Shown one piece after another: positions 17,141 to 25,311 of a stretch of DNA of 64,000 nt. The notes beneath the pieces are model-generated. The model was not told the origin of the DNA. It worked only from the letters and a program-made list of their open reading frames with translations, and did not search any database. The stretch is from Parasulfuritortus sp049322515. GTDB lineage: Bacteria > Pseudomonadota > Gammaproteobacteria > Burkholderiales > Thiobacillaceae. A program made the translations under genes and the position numbers. The stretch is from positions 1 through 64,000 of the forward strand of contig JBMOQW010000019.1 in assembly GCA_049322515.1 (NCBI GenBank). Reading direction: 5' to 3'. The number at the start of each line of letters is the position of its first letter. Within the stretch, counting starts at the first letter, position 1.

Positions 17141-18223
17141 TCAGCGGTCAAGCCATTGCCGGTACAAAGCCAGATTTCCGGCCACCATGCCGGCGATGGC
17201 GAAGCGTCGATGCACCCGTTCCCGGCCGGCTCGGCCCATGATCGCCGCCTGTTCGGGGTCATCGAGCAGGCGATCGAGCCGATCGGCCAGGGCCGGGGCG
17301 TCGCCCGGCGCGATCAGGTAGCCGGTGACCCCGTCCTCGACCACTTCCGGCATGCCGCCCGCCCGGCACGCCACGATGGGCACCCCGCTCGCCGCCGCTT
17401 CCAGCAGCGACACGCCCAGGCCCTCCATCCAGGCGGGGTGGGCGAGGATGGACAGGCACGGCAGGATATCGGGCAGATCGCGGCGAAATCCTGCGAAATG
17501 CAGATGATCGGCCAAGCCCAGGCTGGCCGCCCGCTGTTTCAGTTCGGCCTCCAGTGGCCCCTGGCCGAAGATCAGCACGCGCAGGCGCGGATGGCGGGGC
17601 AGGATGCGGGCCAGCGCCTCGAACAGGACGGCGTGGCCCTTGCGCTCGATCAGCTGCGCCACCATGCCGACGGTCGGTGTGCCGGGCGCCAGGCCGAACT
17701 CGGCCTCGAACCGTTCGCGCGAACACACGCCGGGATAGAGCGCGGTATCGATCGCGCTGGGAATGCAATGCAGCTTGTCCGGCGCGACGCCGGCGCCGCG
17801 CAGGACCGCCAGGATGCCCTCGGAAATGGTGACCACGCGTCGGCAGAGCAGAAACTTCAGATGCCGGTCGGCCCAGTTCGGCGGATTGTCGACGCGCCGG
17901 CTATAAATCGCCGGCACGCCGGCCAGGCGCGCTGCCCACAACGCCGGCAGATCGCCCTTGCGGCTGTGCACATGCATCAGCCGGGCCCCGGTCTCGACCA
18001 ACACCCGGCGCAAGCGGAACACGAAACCGAGATCGAGGTCACCGCGCATGGCCAGCGGCCGAATCTCGACCCGGGGATTGGCGATGGCCCGTTCGACCCC
18101 GGACCCGGGCAGGCAGATCAGGACATGGCGGCCATCCTCGGGACCGATGCCGTTGAGCAGGTAGGCCACCTGACGGGCGCCGCCATACAGATGGCGGCCC
18201 AGTTCGACGTGCACCACGGTCAT
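17141..18223 (-). CDS. GT4-family glycosyltransferase
   Basis: A 360-residue GT-B glycosyltransferase, likely acting on LPS core or surface glycan at the inner membrane. The N-terminal domain has the GGARQVAYLLNGIG acceptor-side motif. The C-terminal domain has VGMVAQLIERKGH, LIFGQGPLEAEL and the donor-binding PAWMEGLGVSLLEAAASGVP (E-x7-E). The ATG at 18223 overlaps the stop of the preceding heptosyltransferase-like gene (ATGA). An ATG three codons earlier is possible. Donor and acceptor sugars cannot be told. Confidence 0.88.
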   Translation of the reverse strand: MTVVHVELGRHLYGGARQVAYLLNGIGPEDGRHVLICLPGSGVERAIANPRVEIRPLAMRGDLDLGFVFRLRRVLVETGARLMHVHSRKGDLPALWAARLAGVPAIYSRRVDNPPNWADRHLKFLLCRRVVTISEGILAVLRGAGVAPDKLHCIPSAIDTALYPGVCSRERFEAEFGLAPGTPTVGMVAQLIERKGHAVLFEALARILPRHPRLRVLIFGQGPLEAELKQRAASLGLADHLHFAGFRRDLPDILPCLSILAHPAWMEGLGVSLLEAAASGVPIVACRAGGMPEVVEDGVTGYLIAPGDAPALADRLDRLLDDPEQAAIMGRAGRERVHRRFAIAGMVAGNLALYRQWLDR

Positions 18224-19254
18224 GACAGGCACACCCGCGCGGCGGCCAGCACGGCATCGACCTCATGCGCGCGCATGCAGTCGAAACGGCCGGCGCAGGT
18301 CGGCCGGCGCCGGCAGGGCGAGCAGTCGCGCGGTACGTAGAGCACGCGGGACCGGGGCGCCATCGGCTCCAGATAGGGCCGGGTCGAGCCGAACAGGGCC
18401 AGGGTCGGGGTGCCCATCGCCAGGCCAAGGTGGGTGAGGCCGGTATCGACGCCGATCAGGAGCCGGGCCCGCTCGATCAACGCGCCGGCCTCGCCGAGCC
18501 CGGTCCGCCCGACCAGGTTGACGGCCCCCGCCGCCTCCGCCAGCGGGAGACTGGCCTCCCGGTCGCCGGGTCCGCCCAGGATCACGACGCGCAGGCCCAG
18601 TTCCCGCTGGATGCGCCGGGCCAGGTCGATCCAGCGTTCCTCGAACCAGTGCTTCTGCGGCCGGGTGGTGAACGGACAGCAGACTGCGAACTCGCCGCCG
18701 ACGCCGGCCTCGGCGAGCAATGCGCCGGCCCGTGCCCGATCCGCCTCGGCCAAGGCAACCTCGAGCCGGTAGGCCGCTTCCGGCGCCCCCAGTTCGGCCG
18801 CCAGGGCCCGGTATTCCTTGCCTGGCCGATGGCTGGCCACGGCCCGCGAGACCACCCGGGTCATCAGCCAGCCGCTGCCTTCCTTGGACCCCAGGCCGAT
18901 CCGCTCGGGCGCCCCGGTCAGGCGGGCCAGGACCCCGCTCTTGAGCAGGCCCTGGACATCCAGGACCAAGTCGTAGCGGGCAGCGCGCAATTCGGTGACG
19001 AAGGCGCGCAGTTCACGCCCGACCTCGACCCAGCGGCGTTCGCGCCAGGCGCGCGCCCAGCGGGTGCGCGGCAAGAGATGCAGGCGGGCCAGGCCGGGAT
19101 GATGACGCAGCAAGTCGGCCTGGCCGGATTCGGTCAACCAGGCCAGTTCGGCCTCGGGCCAACGCGCCTTGAGGGCCGGGATCAGGCCGGACGCCAGGAT
19201 CACGTCGCCGATGGCGGACAAACGCACGATCAGGATCCGACGCGGCTCAGACGC
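18220..19254 (-). CDS. GT9-family (heptosyltransferase-like) glycosyltransferase
   Basis: A 344-residue protein of the ADP-heptose:LPS heptosyltransferase family. Motifs are RRILIVRLSAIGDVILASGL at the N-terminus, LVLDVQGLLKSG, CCPFTTRPQKHWFEERW and the donor site LLIGVDTGLTHLGLAMGTP. I chose the GTG at 19254, which has AAGGAG 7 bases upstream and overlaps the stop of the preceding gene. A C-terminal cluster of four cysteines (DCSPCRRRPTCAGRFDC) matches the tail seen in many such enzymes. Linkage to hldE and gmhA in this cluster supports transfer of heptose. Confidence 0.9.
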   Translation of the reverse strand, partial: ASEPRRILIVRLSAIGDVILASGLIPALKARWPEAELAWLTESGQADLLRHHPGLARLHLLPRTRWARAWRERRWVEVGRELRAFVTELRAARYDLVLDVQGLLKSGVLARLTGAPERIGLGSKEGSGWLMTRVVSRAVASHRPGKEYRALAAELGAPEAAYRLEVALAEADRARAGALLAEAGVGGEFAVCCPFTTRPQKHWFEERWIDLARRIQRELGLRVVILGGPGDREASLPLAEAAGAVNLVGRTGLGEAGALIERARLLIGVDTGLTHLGLAMGTPTLALFGSTRPYLEPMAPRSRVLYVPRDCSPCRRRPTCAGRFDCMRAHEVDAVLAAARVCLS

Positions 19255-20347
19255 CACCCAGATGCTCCTTGACCAGATGCAGGTACAGATCCAGGTAAGC
19301 CCCCAGGATCGCTTCACGACCGTAATGGGCATCGAGTTCGCGGCGACCGGCCTCGGCCAGTTCGCGCCGCTCGGCCTCGGGCCATTCGAGCAACCGGCGC
19401 GTGGCCTCGGCCAAGGCCGCCGGATCGGCGATCGGCACCACGACCCCGGTCTGGCCGTCGCGGATCAGTTCGACCGCGCCTTCGCTGGCCGTGCTGAGCA
19501 CAGGCCGGCAATGGTTCCAGGCTTCCAGGATGACGTTGCCGAGCGGCTCGTGGCGAGACGGCACCACCACCAGGTCGGCCAGGTCGTACCAGGGGTCGGG
19601 CGGATCCTGCCAGCCCAGCCAGCGCACCCGGTCACCCAGACCGAGCGTGGCCGCTTGGTTGCGCAACCGGGCGGCTTCCTCACCGTCCCCGGCGATCAGG
19701 GCCACCCAGGGCCGGCCGGCGATCTCGGCCGGCAGCCGGGCCAAGGCGGCCAGCCAATCCTGGAACCCCTTCTTCTCGACCAGGCGGCCCAGCGCGAACA
19801 ACACCTGGGCGCCCTCCGGGAAACCCAGACCGGCGCGTCGCACCTCACGCTCGGCCTCGGTAGTGACGGCGGCCTCGGGCACGAAGTTGCCGATGTGGAA
19901 CACCCGCGCTGGCGGCAATCCCTCGGCGATCAGGTAGTCGCAGATCGCCCGGGTGTTGCCGACCCAGGCGTGGGCGTGCCGGTAATAGCCATCGATCTTG
20001 TAGAAGCCGCCCAGGCGGGCGACATGCACCGCGGGCACGCCGCGCGGCACCCGGGACAAGCGGGTGGCGCGGCCCATGTAGGTCTGCACCACGCAGGGCG
20101 CCTGGGCCCGGATCAGGGCCCGCATGCGCAGGGCAGTCCAGACATCCCAGCGGTTGGCGAACGGCAAGTGGCGCTGGGCGATGCCCCGCTCGGCCAGGGC
20201 CCGGGCCACCGGACTGTCGGGGCGATTGACCGCCAGGACAGGTTGGCCGGCCCCGGCCAAGGCCTCGACCAGGCGGACGTAGAACTGGTCGGCACCCCCG
20301 AACTGGCGGCTGCCGAGCACGTGCAAGGAAGGAATGCGGGGCGCCAC
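19247..20347 (-). CDS. GT4-family glycosyltransferase
   Basis: A 366-residue GT-B enzyme starting MAPRIPSLHVLGSRQFGGAD. It has the N-terminal GGADQFYVRLVEAL motif, a mid-segment FALGRLVEKKGFQDWLAALA, LIAGDGEEAARL and the E-x7-E-like donor site SRHEPLGNVILEAWNHCRP. The GTG start at 20347 directly follows the sulfotransferase stop codon (TGAGTG). It belongs to the minus-strand glycan operon; sugar specificity is unknown. Confidence 0.88.
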   Translation of the reverse strand: MAPRIPSLHVLGSRQFGGADQFYVRLVEALAGAGQPVLAVNRPDSPVARALAERGIAQRHLPFANRWDVWTALRMRALIRAQAPCVVQTYMGRATRLSRVPRGVPAVHVARLGGFYKIDGYYRHAHAWVGNTRAICDYLIAEGLPPARVFHIGNFVPEAAVTTEAEREVRRAGLGFPEGAQVLFALGRLVEKKGFQDWLAALARLPAEIAGRPWVALIAGDGEEAARLRNQAATLGLGDRVRWLGWQDPPDPWYDLADLVVVPSRHEPLGNVILEAWNHCRPVLSTASEGAVELIRDGQTGVVVPIADPAALAEATRRLLEWPEAERRELAEAGRRELDAHYGREAILGAYLDLYLHLVKEHLGGV

Positions 20348-21019
20348 TCAGTCCCCGGCGGGGTCGTCGAAGCGGTAGCCGAACCGATCGATGTCGCGCG
20401 CGAAATGACGCGCCACCAGGTCCGCCGTGGCGTCGTCGTAATACTCGCGGTAATCGCGCCGGCGGTCGGTGGCCTGGCGCCGGTGCGGCAGTTCCGGACC
20501 GGCGATGCCGATGCGCCGGCAGGCTTCGGCGAAATCCTCGTGCAGGCGTTCGTAACGGCCGACGAAGTCGACGATCAGATGGTCATGAAGGTCGATCAGG
20601 TAGTCGCTCTGCAACTCGATCGAGGTGTCGATGTGGAATTGGTAGGGACGCGCCGGATCGAGCTTCCAGCGCAGGAAGTCGGCGAAATTGTCGCGCCCTT
20701 CCATATAGTGCGGCCGTTCGCGCCGGATATGGTGGAAGGAGCTGACCTGCAAGTCCCACGGGTTGCGCACGAAGGCAAACTTGAACAGGCTGTCGTAGAA
20801 ATCCTTCGGCAACATCTCCTGGGCGGCGATGGCATGGGCATGGCGGGGAAACTTGGTGCCCAGGCGGTGCCCGGTCAGGTGGCTCATGCGATGACAGGGC
20901 CACATCAGCCAGTACCAGGGATCGCGCCGGCGCACCCGCTCCAGGGCGGCACGCACGCTGGTACCACCGGTCTTGGCGATGTGCACGAAGAGGAATTTGT
21001 AGCGGGGCGAGAGCAGCAT
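20348..21019 (-). CDS. sulfotransferase family protein (Sulfotransfer_2 type)
   Basis: Probable PAPS-dependent sulfotransferase, 223 residues. The 5'-phosphosulfate loop is FLFVHIAKTGGTSVRAALE near the N-terminus, and the 3'-phosphate site is FKFAFVRNPWDLQVSSFHH around residue 82-100. The protein resembles the sulfotransferases that modify carbohydrates. In this cluster it likely adds sulfate to a surface glycan sugar. The gene is 21 bases after the HD-GYP gene. It shares little sequence with the second sulfotransferase at 24484. Confidence 0.85.
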   Translation of the reverse strand: MLLSPRYKFLFVHIAKTGGTSVRAALERVRRRDPWYWLMWPCHRMSHLTGHRLGTKFPRHAHAIAAQEMLPKDFYDSLFKFAFVRNPWDLQVSSFHHIRRERPHYMEGRDNFADFLRWKLDPARPYQFHIDTSIELQSDYLIDLHDHLIVDFVGRYERLHEDFAEACRRIGIAGPELPHRRQATDRRRDYREYYDDATADLVARHFARDIDRFGYRFDDPAGD

Positions 21020-21040
21020 GGCGCGGATTATAGCCGCGAC

Positions 21041-22198
21041 TCATTCCTCGTCGGCGTAACGCCGGCCGATGGCCTGGAATTCCTCGTGCAGGGTCATGAA
21101 GGCGTCGACCAGGTCAGGGTCGAAATGCTTGCCGCGCCCGTCCAGAATGATCTCGACCGTCTTCTCGAACGAAAACGCCGGTTTGTAATGGCGCTTGCAG
21201 CTGAGTGCGTCGTAGACATCGGCCAGGGCCATCAGGCGGGCCGGCAAGGGAATCGCCTCGCCCGCGAGACCACGCGGGTAGCCGGTGCCATCCCATTTTT
21301 CGTGATGGCCGGCGGCGATCTGGCTGGCGGCCTCGAGAAACTCCAGCGGCGACTCCTCGGTCCCGCTCAGGAGATCGTCCAGGTCGCCGCCCATGACCCG
21401 CTGGATGGCATCCTCGATGGCGTCGGCACCGATCTGGGCATGGGTCTTCATGATCTCGAATTCTTCCGGGGTCAGCCGGGAAGGCTTGAGCAGGATGGCA
21501 TCGGGAATGCCGACCTTGCCGATGTCGTGGAGTGGCGCCGCCTTGGCGATCACGGTGCGCTGGTGCCGGGTCAACTGGTCACGGAAACGGGGATGGTCCT
21601 GCAAACGGCCCATGAGCGCCTCGATGTAGGCCTGGGTACGCAGGATGTGGTTGCCGGTCTCGTTGTCGCGCTTCTCGGTGAGCATGACCAGGGCGTTCAG
21701 GCTGACCTCCTTGATCAGCTCGTTCTCGCGCGTGCGCCGGGCGACCAGGGATTCCAGATAGCCGTTCTGGTCCCGCAACCAGTCGCGCGCCTGCTTCAGT
21801 TCCAGGTGGGTGCGGACCCGCGCCAGCAGGATGGCGGGGCGGATCGGCTTGGTGACATAGTCGACCGCACCCAGGTCCAGCCCGCGCTCCTCATCGGCAT
21901 CGCTGTCCATGGCGGTGAGGAAGATCACCGGCACCTCGCGCGTCGCGGGTTCCGCGCGCAGGGCCTTGAGCACCGCGTAGCCATCCATCTCCGGCATCAT
22001 CACATCGAGCAGGATCAGGTCCGGCCGGGGATCGCTGAGGGCCACCCGGAGCGCGCGCGGTCCGGAGTTGGCGACCCGGACCCGGTAATAGGGTTGCAGC
22101 AGTTCGCCAGTGACCGTCAGGTTCTCCTTGGTGTCGTCGACCACCAGGATGGTGCGCGGGTCCTGATTTCCAGCGTCGGGGTGAATGGCGTCGGTCAT
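21041..22198 (-). CDS. response regulator with HD-GYP c-di-GMP phosphodiesterase domain
   Basis: A 385-residue two-domain protein. The receiver domain (about 15-135) has TILVVDDTKEN, the phosphoacceptor Asp in LILLDVMMPEMDGY and the switch Lys in DYVTKPI. A short helix leads to an HD-GYP domain with HDIGKVGIPDAIL and GHHEKWDGTGYPRGL, which would hydrolyse cyclic di-GMP to GMP. No sensor kinase is adjacent. I chose the ATG at 22198; a GTG three codons upstream is in frame. It interrupts the glycan gene cluster in the same orientation. Confidence 0.93.
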   Translation of the reverse strand: MTDAIHPDAGNQDPRTILVVDDTKENLTVTGELLQPYYRVRVANSGPRALRVALSDPRPDLILLDVMMPEMDGYAVLKALRAEPATREVPVIFLTAMDSDADEERGLDLGAVDYVTKPIRPAILLARVRTHLELKQARDWLRDQNGYLESLVARRTRENELIKEVSLNALVMLTEKRDNETGNHILRTQAYIEALMGRLQDHPRFRDQLTRHQRTVIAKAAPLHDIGKVGIPDAILLKPSRLTPEEFEIMKTHAQIGADAIEDAIQRVMGGDLDDLLSGTEESPLEFLEAASQIAAGHHEKWDGTGYPRGLAGEAIPLPARLMALADVYDALSCKRHYKPAFSFEKTVEIILDGRGKHFDPDLVDAFMTLHEEFQAIGRRYADEE

Positions 22199-22226
22199 GC
22201 GCGTCACACTCGGGGGACAGTGCCGG

Positions 22227-23369
22227 TCATTCTAGCGAATCGACGCCGGTCCGGGGGGATCCGGCCAGCCCCATCAATGTCAGATAGCGTTGTGCGCTGG
22301 TTTCGACGTTGTACTCGGCCACCGCGGCGCGCAGGCCGTCGGGCGGTGGTGGCGCACGCAACAGGGCCCGCATCGCCTGGGCCATGGCCGGCACATCCCC
22401 CACTGCGACCAACGGTCCGTGCCGACCCTGGTCGAGGATTTCATCGGGGCCGCTCGGACACGCCGTGGACACCGAAGGAATGCCCAGGGCCAGGGCTTCG
22501 GTCAGGGCATTGGGCGACCCTTCCCAGGCCGAGGACAAGACGAACAGCCGGGCCCGCGCCAGCCAGGCGTAGGGATTGGCCATGAAGCCGGGCAAATCGA
22601 CATCGGCGTCGATGGCCAGCGAGCGCGCCAGACTCAGCAAGGCCTCGCGATCCCGACCCTCACCCAGGATCACCAGCCTGGCCGGCAGTTCGGCCCGCAC
22701 CCGGGCGAAGGCACGCAGCAGGGTCGGGAAGTCCTTCTGCCGGGTCAGCCGGCCCATGCCCAGCACCACCGGCGGCTGCCCGGGCGCAAACCAGGGATGC
22801 GCGATCGACTCGGCGGCACGGGCGGCCAGGGCCGGGGTGATCACCGGGTTGCGGATCACCTGGATGCGGGCTGGATCGAGGCCGGTGATGGCACGGATAT
22901 CCTCGGCGACCCCGTTCGACACCGCGATCACACCATTGGCCTTGGGGTAGAGCCAGCGCATCGGCTGATAGCGCAACCAGCGGGACAGCCCCGACTTGCC
23001 CTTCATGGCTTCCGACAGGGTGGTGCCCAGTCGGATGTAGATCGGCGTCGGCACCCGGGCCAGGGCCCGTGCCAGCAAGGCCGCCCGGCCAGCCCGGTCC
23101 TTGGCCACCAGGAGCGCGTCCGGGCGCGCCGCGTGCAAATAGCGGGCGATCGCCGGGATACTGGCCTGGCTGTGCCGGACGCCGAGGCGGACCTGGTTCA
23201 CGCTGGCCGGCAACTCGGCCAGGTGGCGGCTGTGCTCGCGCAGCATGACCAGGTCGACGCGCAGCTCGGGCCGGGCCGCGAAGGCCTCGACCAGGTTCAG
23301 CACCATGCGTTCGACGCCGCCTTCGCCGGAAAAGGAAATCAGCACGCCCAGGCGTTGCGGCGCATTCAT
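22227..23369 (-). CDS. GT4-family glycosyltransferase (paralogue of the next gene upstream)
   Basis: A 380-residue GT-B enzyme with GEGGVERMVLNLVEAFAA at the N-terminus, GVIAVSNGVAEDI, LGMGRLTRQKDFPTLLRAFA, VILGEGRDREAL and the donor site SSAWEGSPNALTEALALGIP. It aligns over its whole length with the protein at 23366-24487, so the pair arose by tandem duplication. The ATG overlaps the stop codon of that gene (ATGA), indicating coupled translation. Confidence 0.88.
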   Translation of the reverse strand: MNAPQRLGVLISFSGEGGVERMVLNLVEAFAARPELRVDLVMLREHSRHLAELPASVNQVRLGVRHSQASIPAIARYLHAARPDALLVAKDRAGRAALLARALARVPTPIYIRLGTTLSEAMKGKSGLSRWLRYQPMRWLYPKANGVIAVSNGVAEDIRAITGLDPARIQVIRNPVITPALAARAAESIAHPWFAPGQPPVVLGMGRLTRQKDFPTLLRAFARVRAELPARLVILGEGRDREALLSLARSLAIDADVDLPGFMANPYAWLARARLFVLSSAWEGSPNALTEALALGIPSVSTACPSGPDEILDQGRHGPLVAVGDVPAMAQAMRALLRAPPPPDGLRAAVAEYNVETSAQRYLTLMGLAGSPRTGVDSLE

Positions 23370-24487
23370 GATTCATCTCCACCGGCGGTCAATCCCAGGA
23401 TGCGGGCATACTCGCGCGCGCTGCCGTCCCGGGTGTAGTCGGCCACCGCCGCGCGCAGGACCTCGGGCGGCAAGGGCTGGTCGAGGGTGGCCCGCATGGC
23501 GCCGGCCAGGGCCTCGGCATCGTTGACCGGCACCAGCGGCCCGTAGCGCCCTTCCTGAAGAATTTCCCGGGGCCCGCTCAGGCAGTCGGTCGACACCACC
23601 GGCACGCCCAGGGCCAGGGCCTCGGCCAGCGCGTTGGGGGAACCCTCGGACAACGAAGACGACACGAACAGCCGCGCCCGTGCCAGAAAGGCATACGGAT
23701 TGTCGACGAAGCCCGGCAGGGCAAGGTCCCCGGCCACGCCGCGCCGCGCCGCCAGGGCTTCGAGCCGGGACCGCTCGCGGCCTTCGCCGAGCAGGATCAA
23801 GCGGCACGGCCGCTCGGCGCGCAGGCGGGCAAAGGCCTCGATCAGGAGGGCGAAATTCTTGACCCGGGCCAGCCGGCCGATGCCCAGGATCACCGGCACC
23901 TCGGCTGCCTCCAGCCAGGCATGCGGGACCGGACGGGCGGCCAGCTCGAACATCTCCGGGGTGACCACCGGGTTGTGCGCGACCTGGATGCGTTCGACGG
24001 GCAGGCCGGTGATCTCGGCGACATCCCGCGCCAGGTCGCGCGAGACCGCGATCACGCCGTCGGCCTCCCGATACAGCCGGCGCATGCGCCGGTACGACTG
24101 CCAGCGTTTCCAGAAGAGTTGCCCGGCCACCCGCGACGACTCGGCAATCGCGGCGCGCAACCAGACCTGGGTGTCCACCCCGGCCTGACGGCGCGCGGCC
24201 AGGGCCAGTGCGTTGTTTTCGTCCTTCGACGAGAGCAGCACCGCCGGACGGGTCTCGCGCAGATAGGCCACCGCGCCAGCCAGGGGCCGGTCGGCCAGGG
24301 CCAGCAATTCCACCACCCGCACCCGGTCCGGCAGGTCGGCCAGGTAATGCGCGGAACGCCGGTTCATCACCAGGTCGACGGCGAGGCCGCGATCGGCGAG
24401 ACCACGGGCCAGCTGGGCCAGCATGCGTTCCACCCCGCCGCGATCGAACGAGGGCGCGAACAGGGCCAGCCGGGACGCCGGCGTCAT
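23366..24487 (-). CDS. GT4-family glycosyltransferase (tandem paralogue)
   Basis: A 373-residue GT-B glycosyltransferase starting MTPASRLALFAPSFDRGGVE. Motifs include RGGVERMLAQLARGLADRG, GVIAVSRDLARDVAEITGLP, LGIGRLARVKNFALLIEAFA and SSLSEGSPNALAEALALGVP. The close match to its downstream neighbour, including the ITGL-P/D-hydrophobic and NPVVTPEMF/NPVITPALA stretches, shows recent common origin. The start overlaps the stop of the upstream sulfotransferase (ATGA). Confidence 0.88.
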   Translation of the reverse strand: MTPASRLALFAPSFDRGGVERMLAQLARGLADRGLAVDLVMNRRSAHYLADLPDRVRVVELLALADRPLAGAVAYLRETRPAVLLSSKDENNALALAARRQAGVDTQVWLRAAIAESSRVAGQLFWKRWQSYRRMRRLYREADGVIAVSRDLARDVAEITGLPVERIQVAHNPVVTPEMFELAARPVPHAWLEAAEVPVILGIGRLARVKNFALLIEAFARLRAERPCRLILLGEGRERSRLEALAARRGVAGDLALPGFVDNPYAFLARARLFVSSSLSEGSPNALAEALALGVPVVSTDCLSGPREILQEGRYGPLVPVNDAEALAGAMRATLDQPLPPEVLRAAVADYTRDGSAREYARILGLTAGGDES

Positions 24488-25308
24488 GCCGGCCTCTCGT
24501 CTGCCAGCCCGGCATGCTGGCCGGGGAAATAGCCGTAGAAACAGGCCAGCCCGCCCAGCACGCGGTCAACCTGGATGAGGTCCTCGGCGTCGAAATGCTT
24601 CAAATAGCCCGCCACCTTGCCGGCGCGCACCTTGAACGACTGGGGATCGTTCGGATCGCCCGGGCGCAGCTTGGCCGAGGCGAACTGGCCGCTGGCTTCC
24701 ATCTTCTTCATGTTCTCGAAGGCAGCGTAGTCGACGGCCGCCTGGATCAAGTCCGGCGCTGGCACCAGGCCCAGGTGCGTCACCAGCCGGGCCAATTCAC
24801 CGCCCGGATCCCGACGCATCGTCTCGTAGTTCAGCCAGAGCACGTCGGGATGGTCGGCCAGCCGCCGGTACCAGGTGTTCATCACCTCGACGATGGCGCC
24901 CAGTTCGTCGTGGGGCGGGCGGATCAGGGCCTTCAGGGGCACCTGGCTGGCGTTCCGGGAGCGCTTGCTGCGCTGGAAGTACATCGACACCACGACATCG
25001 CGCGGATCGCGGTAAAGGAGCACCACCTTCTTTTGTCGCAGCAAGGGGTCCGGGCACAGGTGCTTGCCGGTCAGGCGCAAGCGGAAGGGCAGTTGCCGCC
25101 AGGACCACAGTTCATGCTCATAGACCAGGCGGGGGGCGTCGGCCGGCAGGCGGTCGAGGTCGAACTCCTCGCCCGCGCGCAGCGCCAGATATTTGCCCAG
25201 CATCACCCGCAACCAGGTGCGGCCACTCTTGCCCACCGACAGGATCAGGGCGTCCGCCGCGCGATAGCGACGCTGGCTGGTAGTCAGGTTCCAGTTCGGA
25301 TACTTCAT
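24484..25308 (-). CDS. sulfotransferase (Sulfotransfer_1 type)
   Basis: A 274-residue sulfotransferase-domain protein. The 5'-phosphosulfate loop is LILSVGKSGRTWLRVMLGKY (about residue 22-40) and the 3'-phosphate motif is VVLLYRDPRDVVVSMYFQR. The family also includes nucleotide-binding homologues, so sulfate transfer is a strong but not proven inference. It lies between the O-antigen ligase (3 bases upstream) and the paired GT4 genes (4-base overlap), so it is part of the same coupled operon. Confidence 0.85.
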   Translation of the reverse strand: MKYPNWNLTTSQRRYRAADALILSVGKSGRTWLRVMLGKYLALRAGEEFDLDRLPADAPRLVYEHELWSWRQLPFRLRLTGKHLCPDPLLRQKKVVLLYRDPRDVVVSMYFQRSKRSRNASQVPLKALIRPPHDELGAIVEVMNTWYRRLADHPDVLWLNYETMRRDPGGELARLVTHLGLVPAPDLIQAAVDYAAFENMKKMEASGQFASAKLRPGDPNDPQSFKVRAGKVAGYLKHFDAEDLIQVDRVLGGLACFYGYFPGQHAGLADERPA

Positions 25309-25311
25309 GTT

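Noticed and set aside
19169..22585. Very long plus-strand open frame over the glycosyltransferase genes
   Set aside because: It is the antisense of recognisable GT9, GT4, sulfotransferase and HD-GYP genes and its translation has no domain features; high GC suppresses stop codons in this frame.
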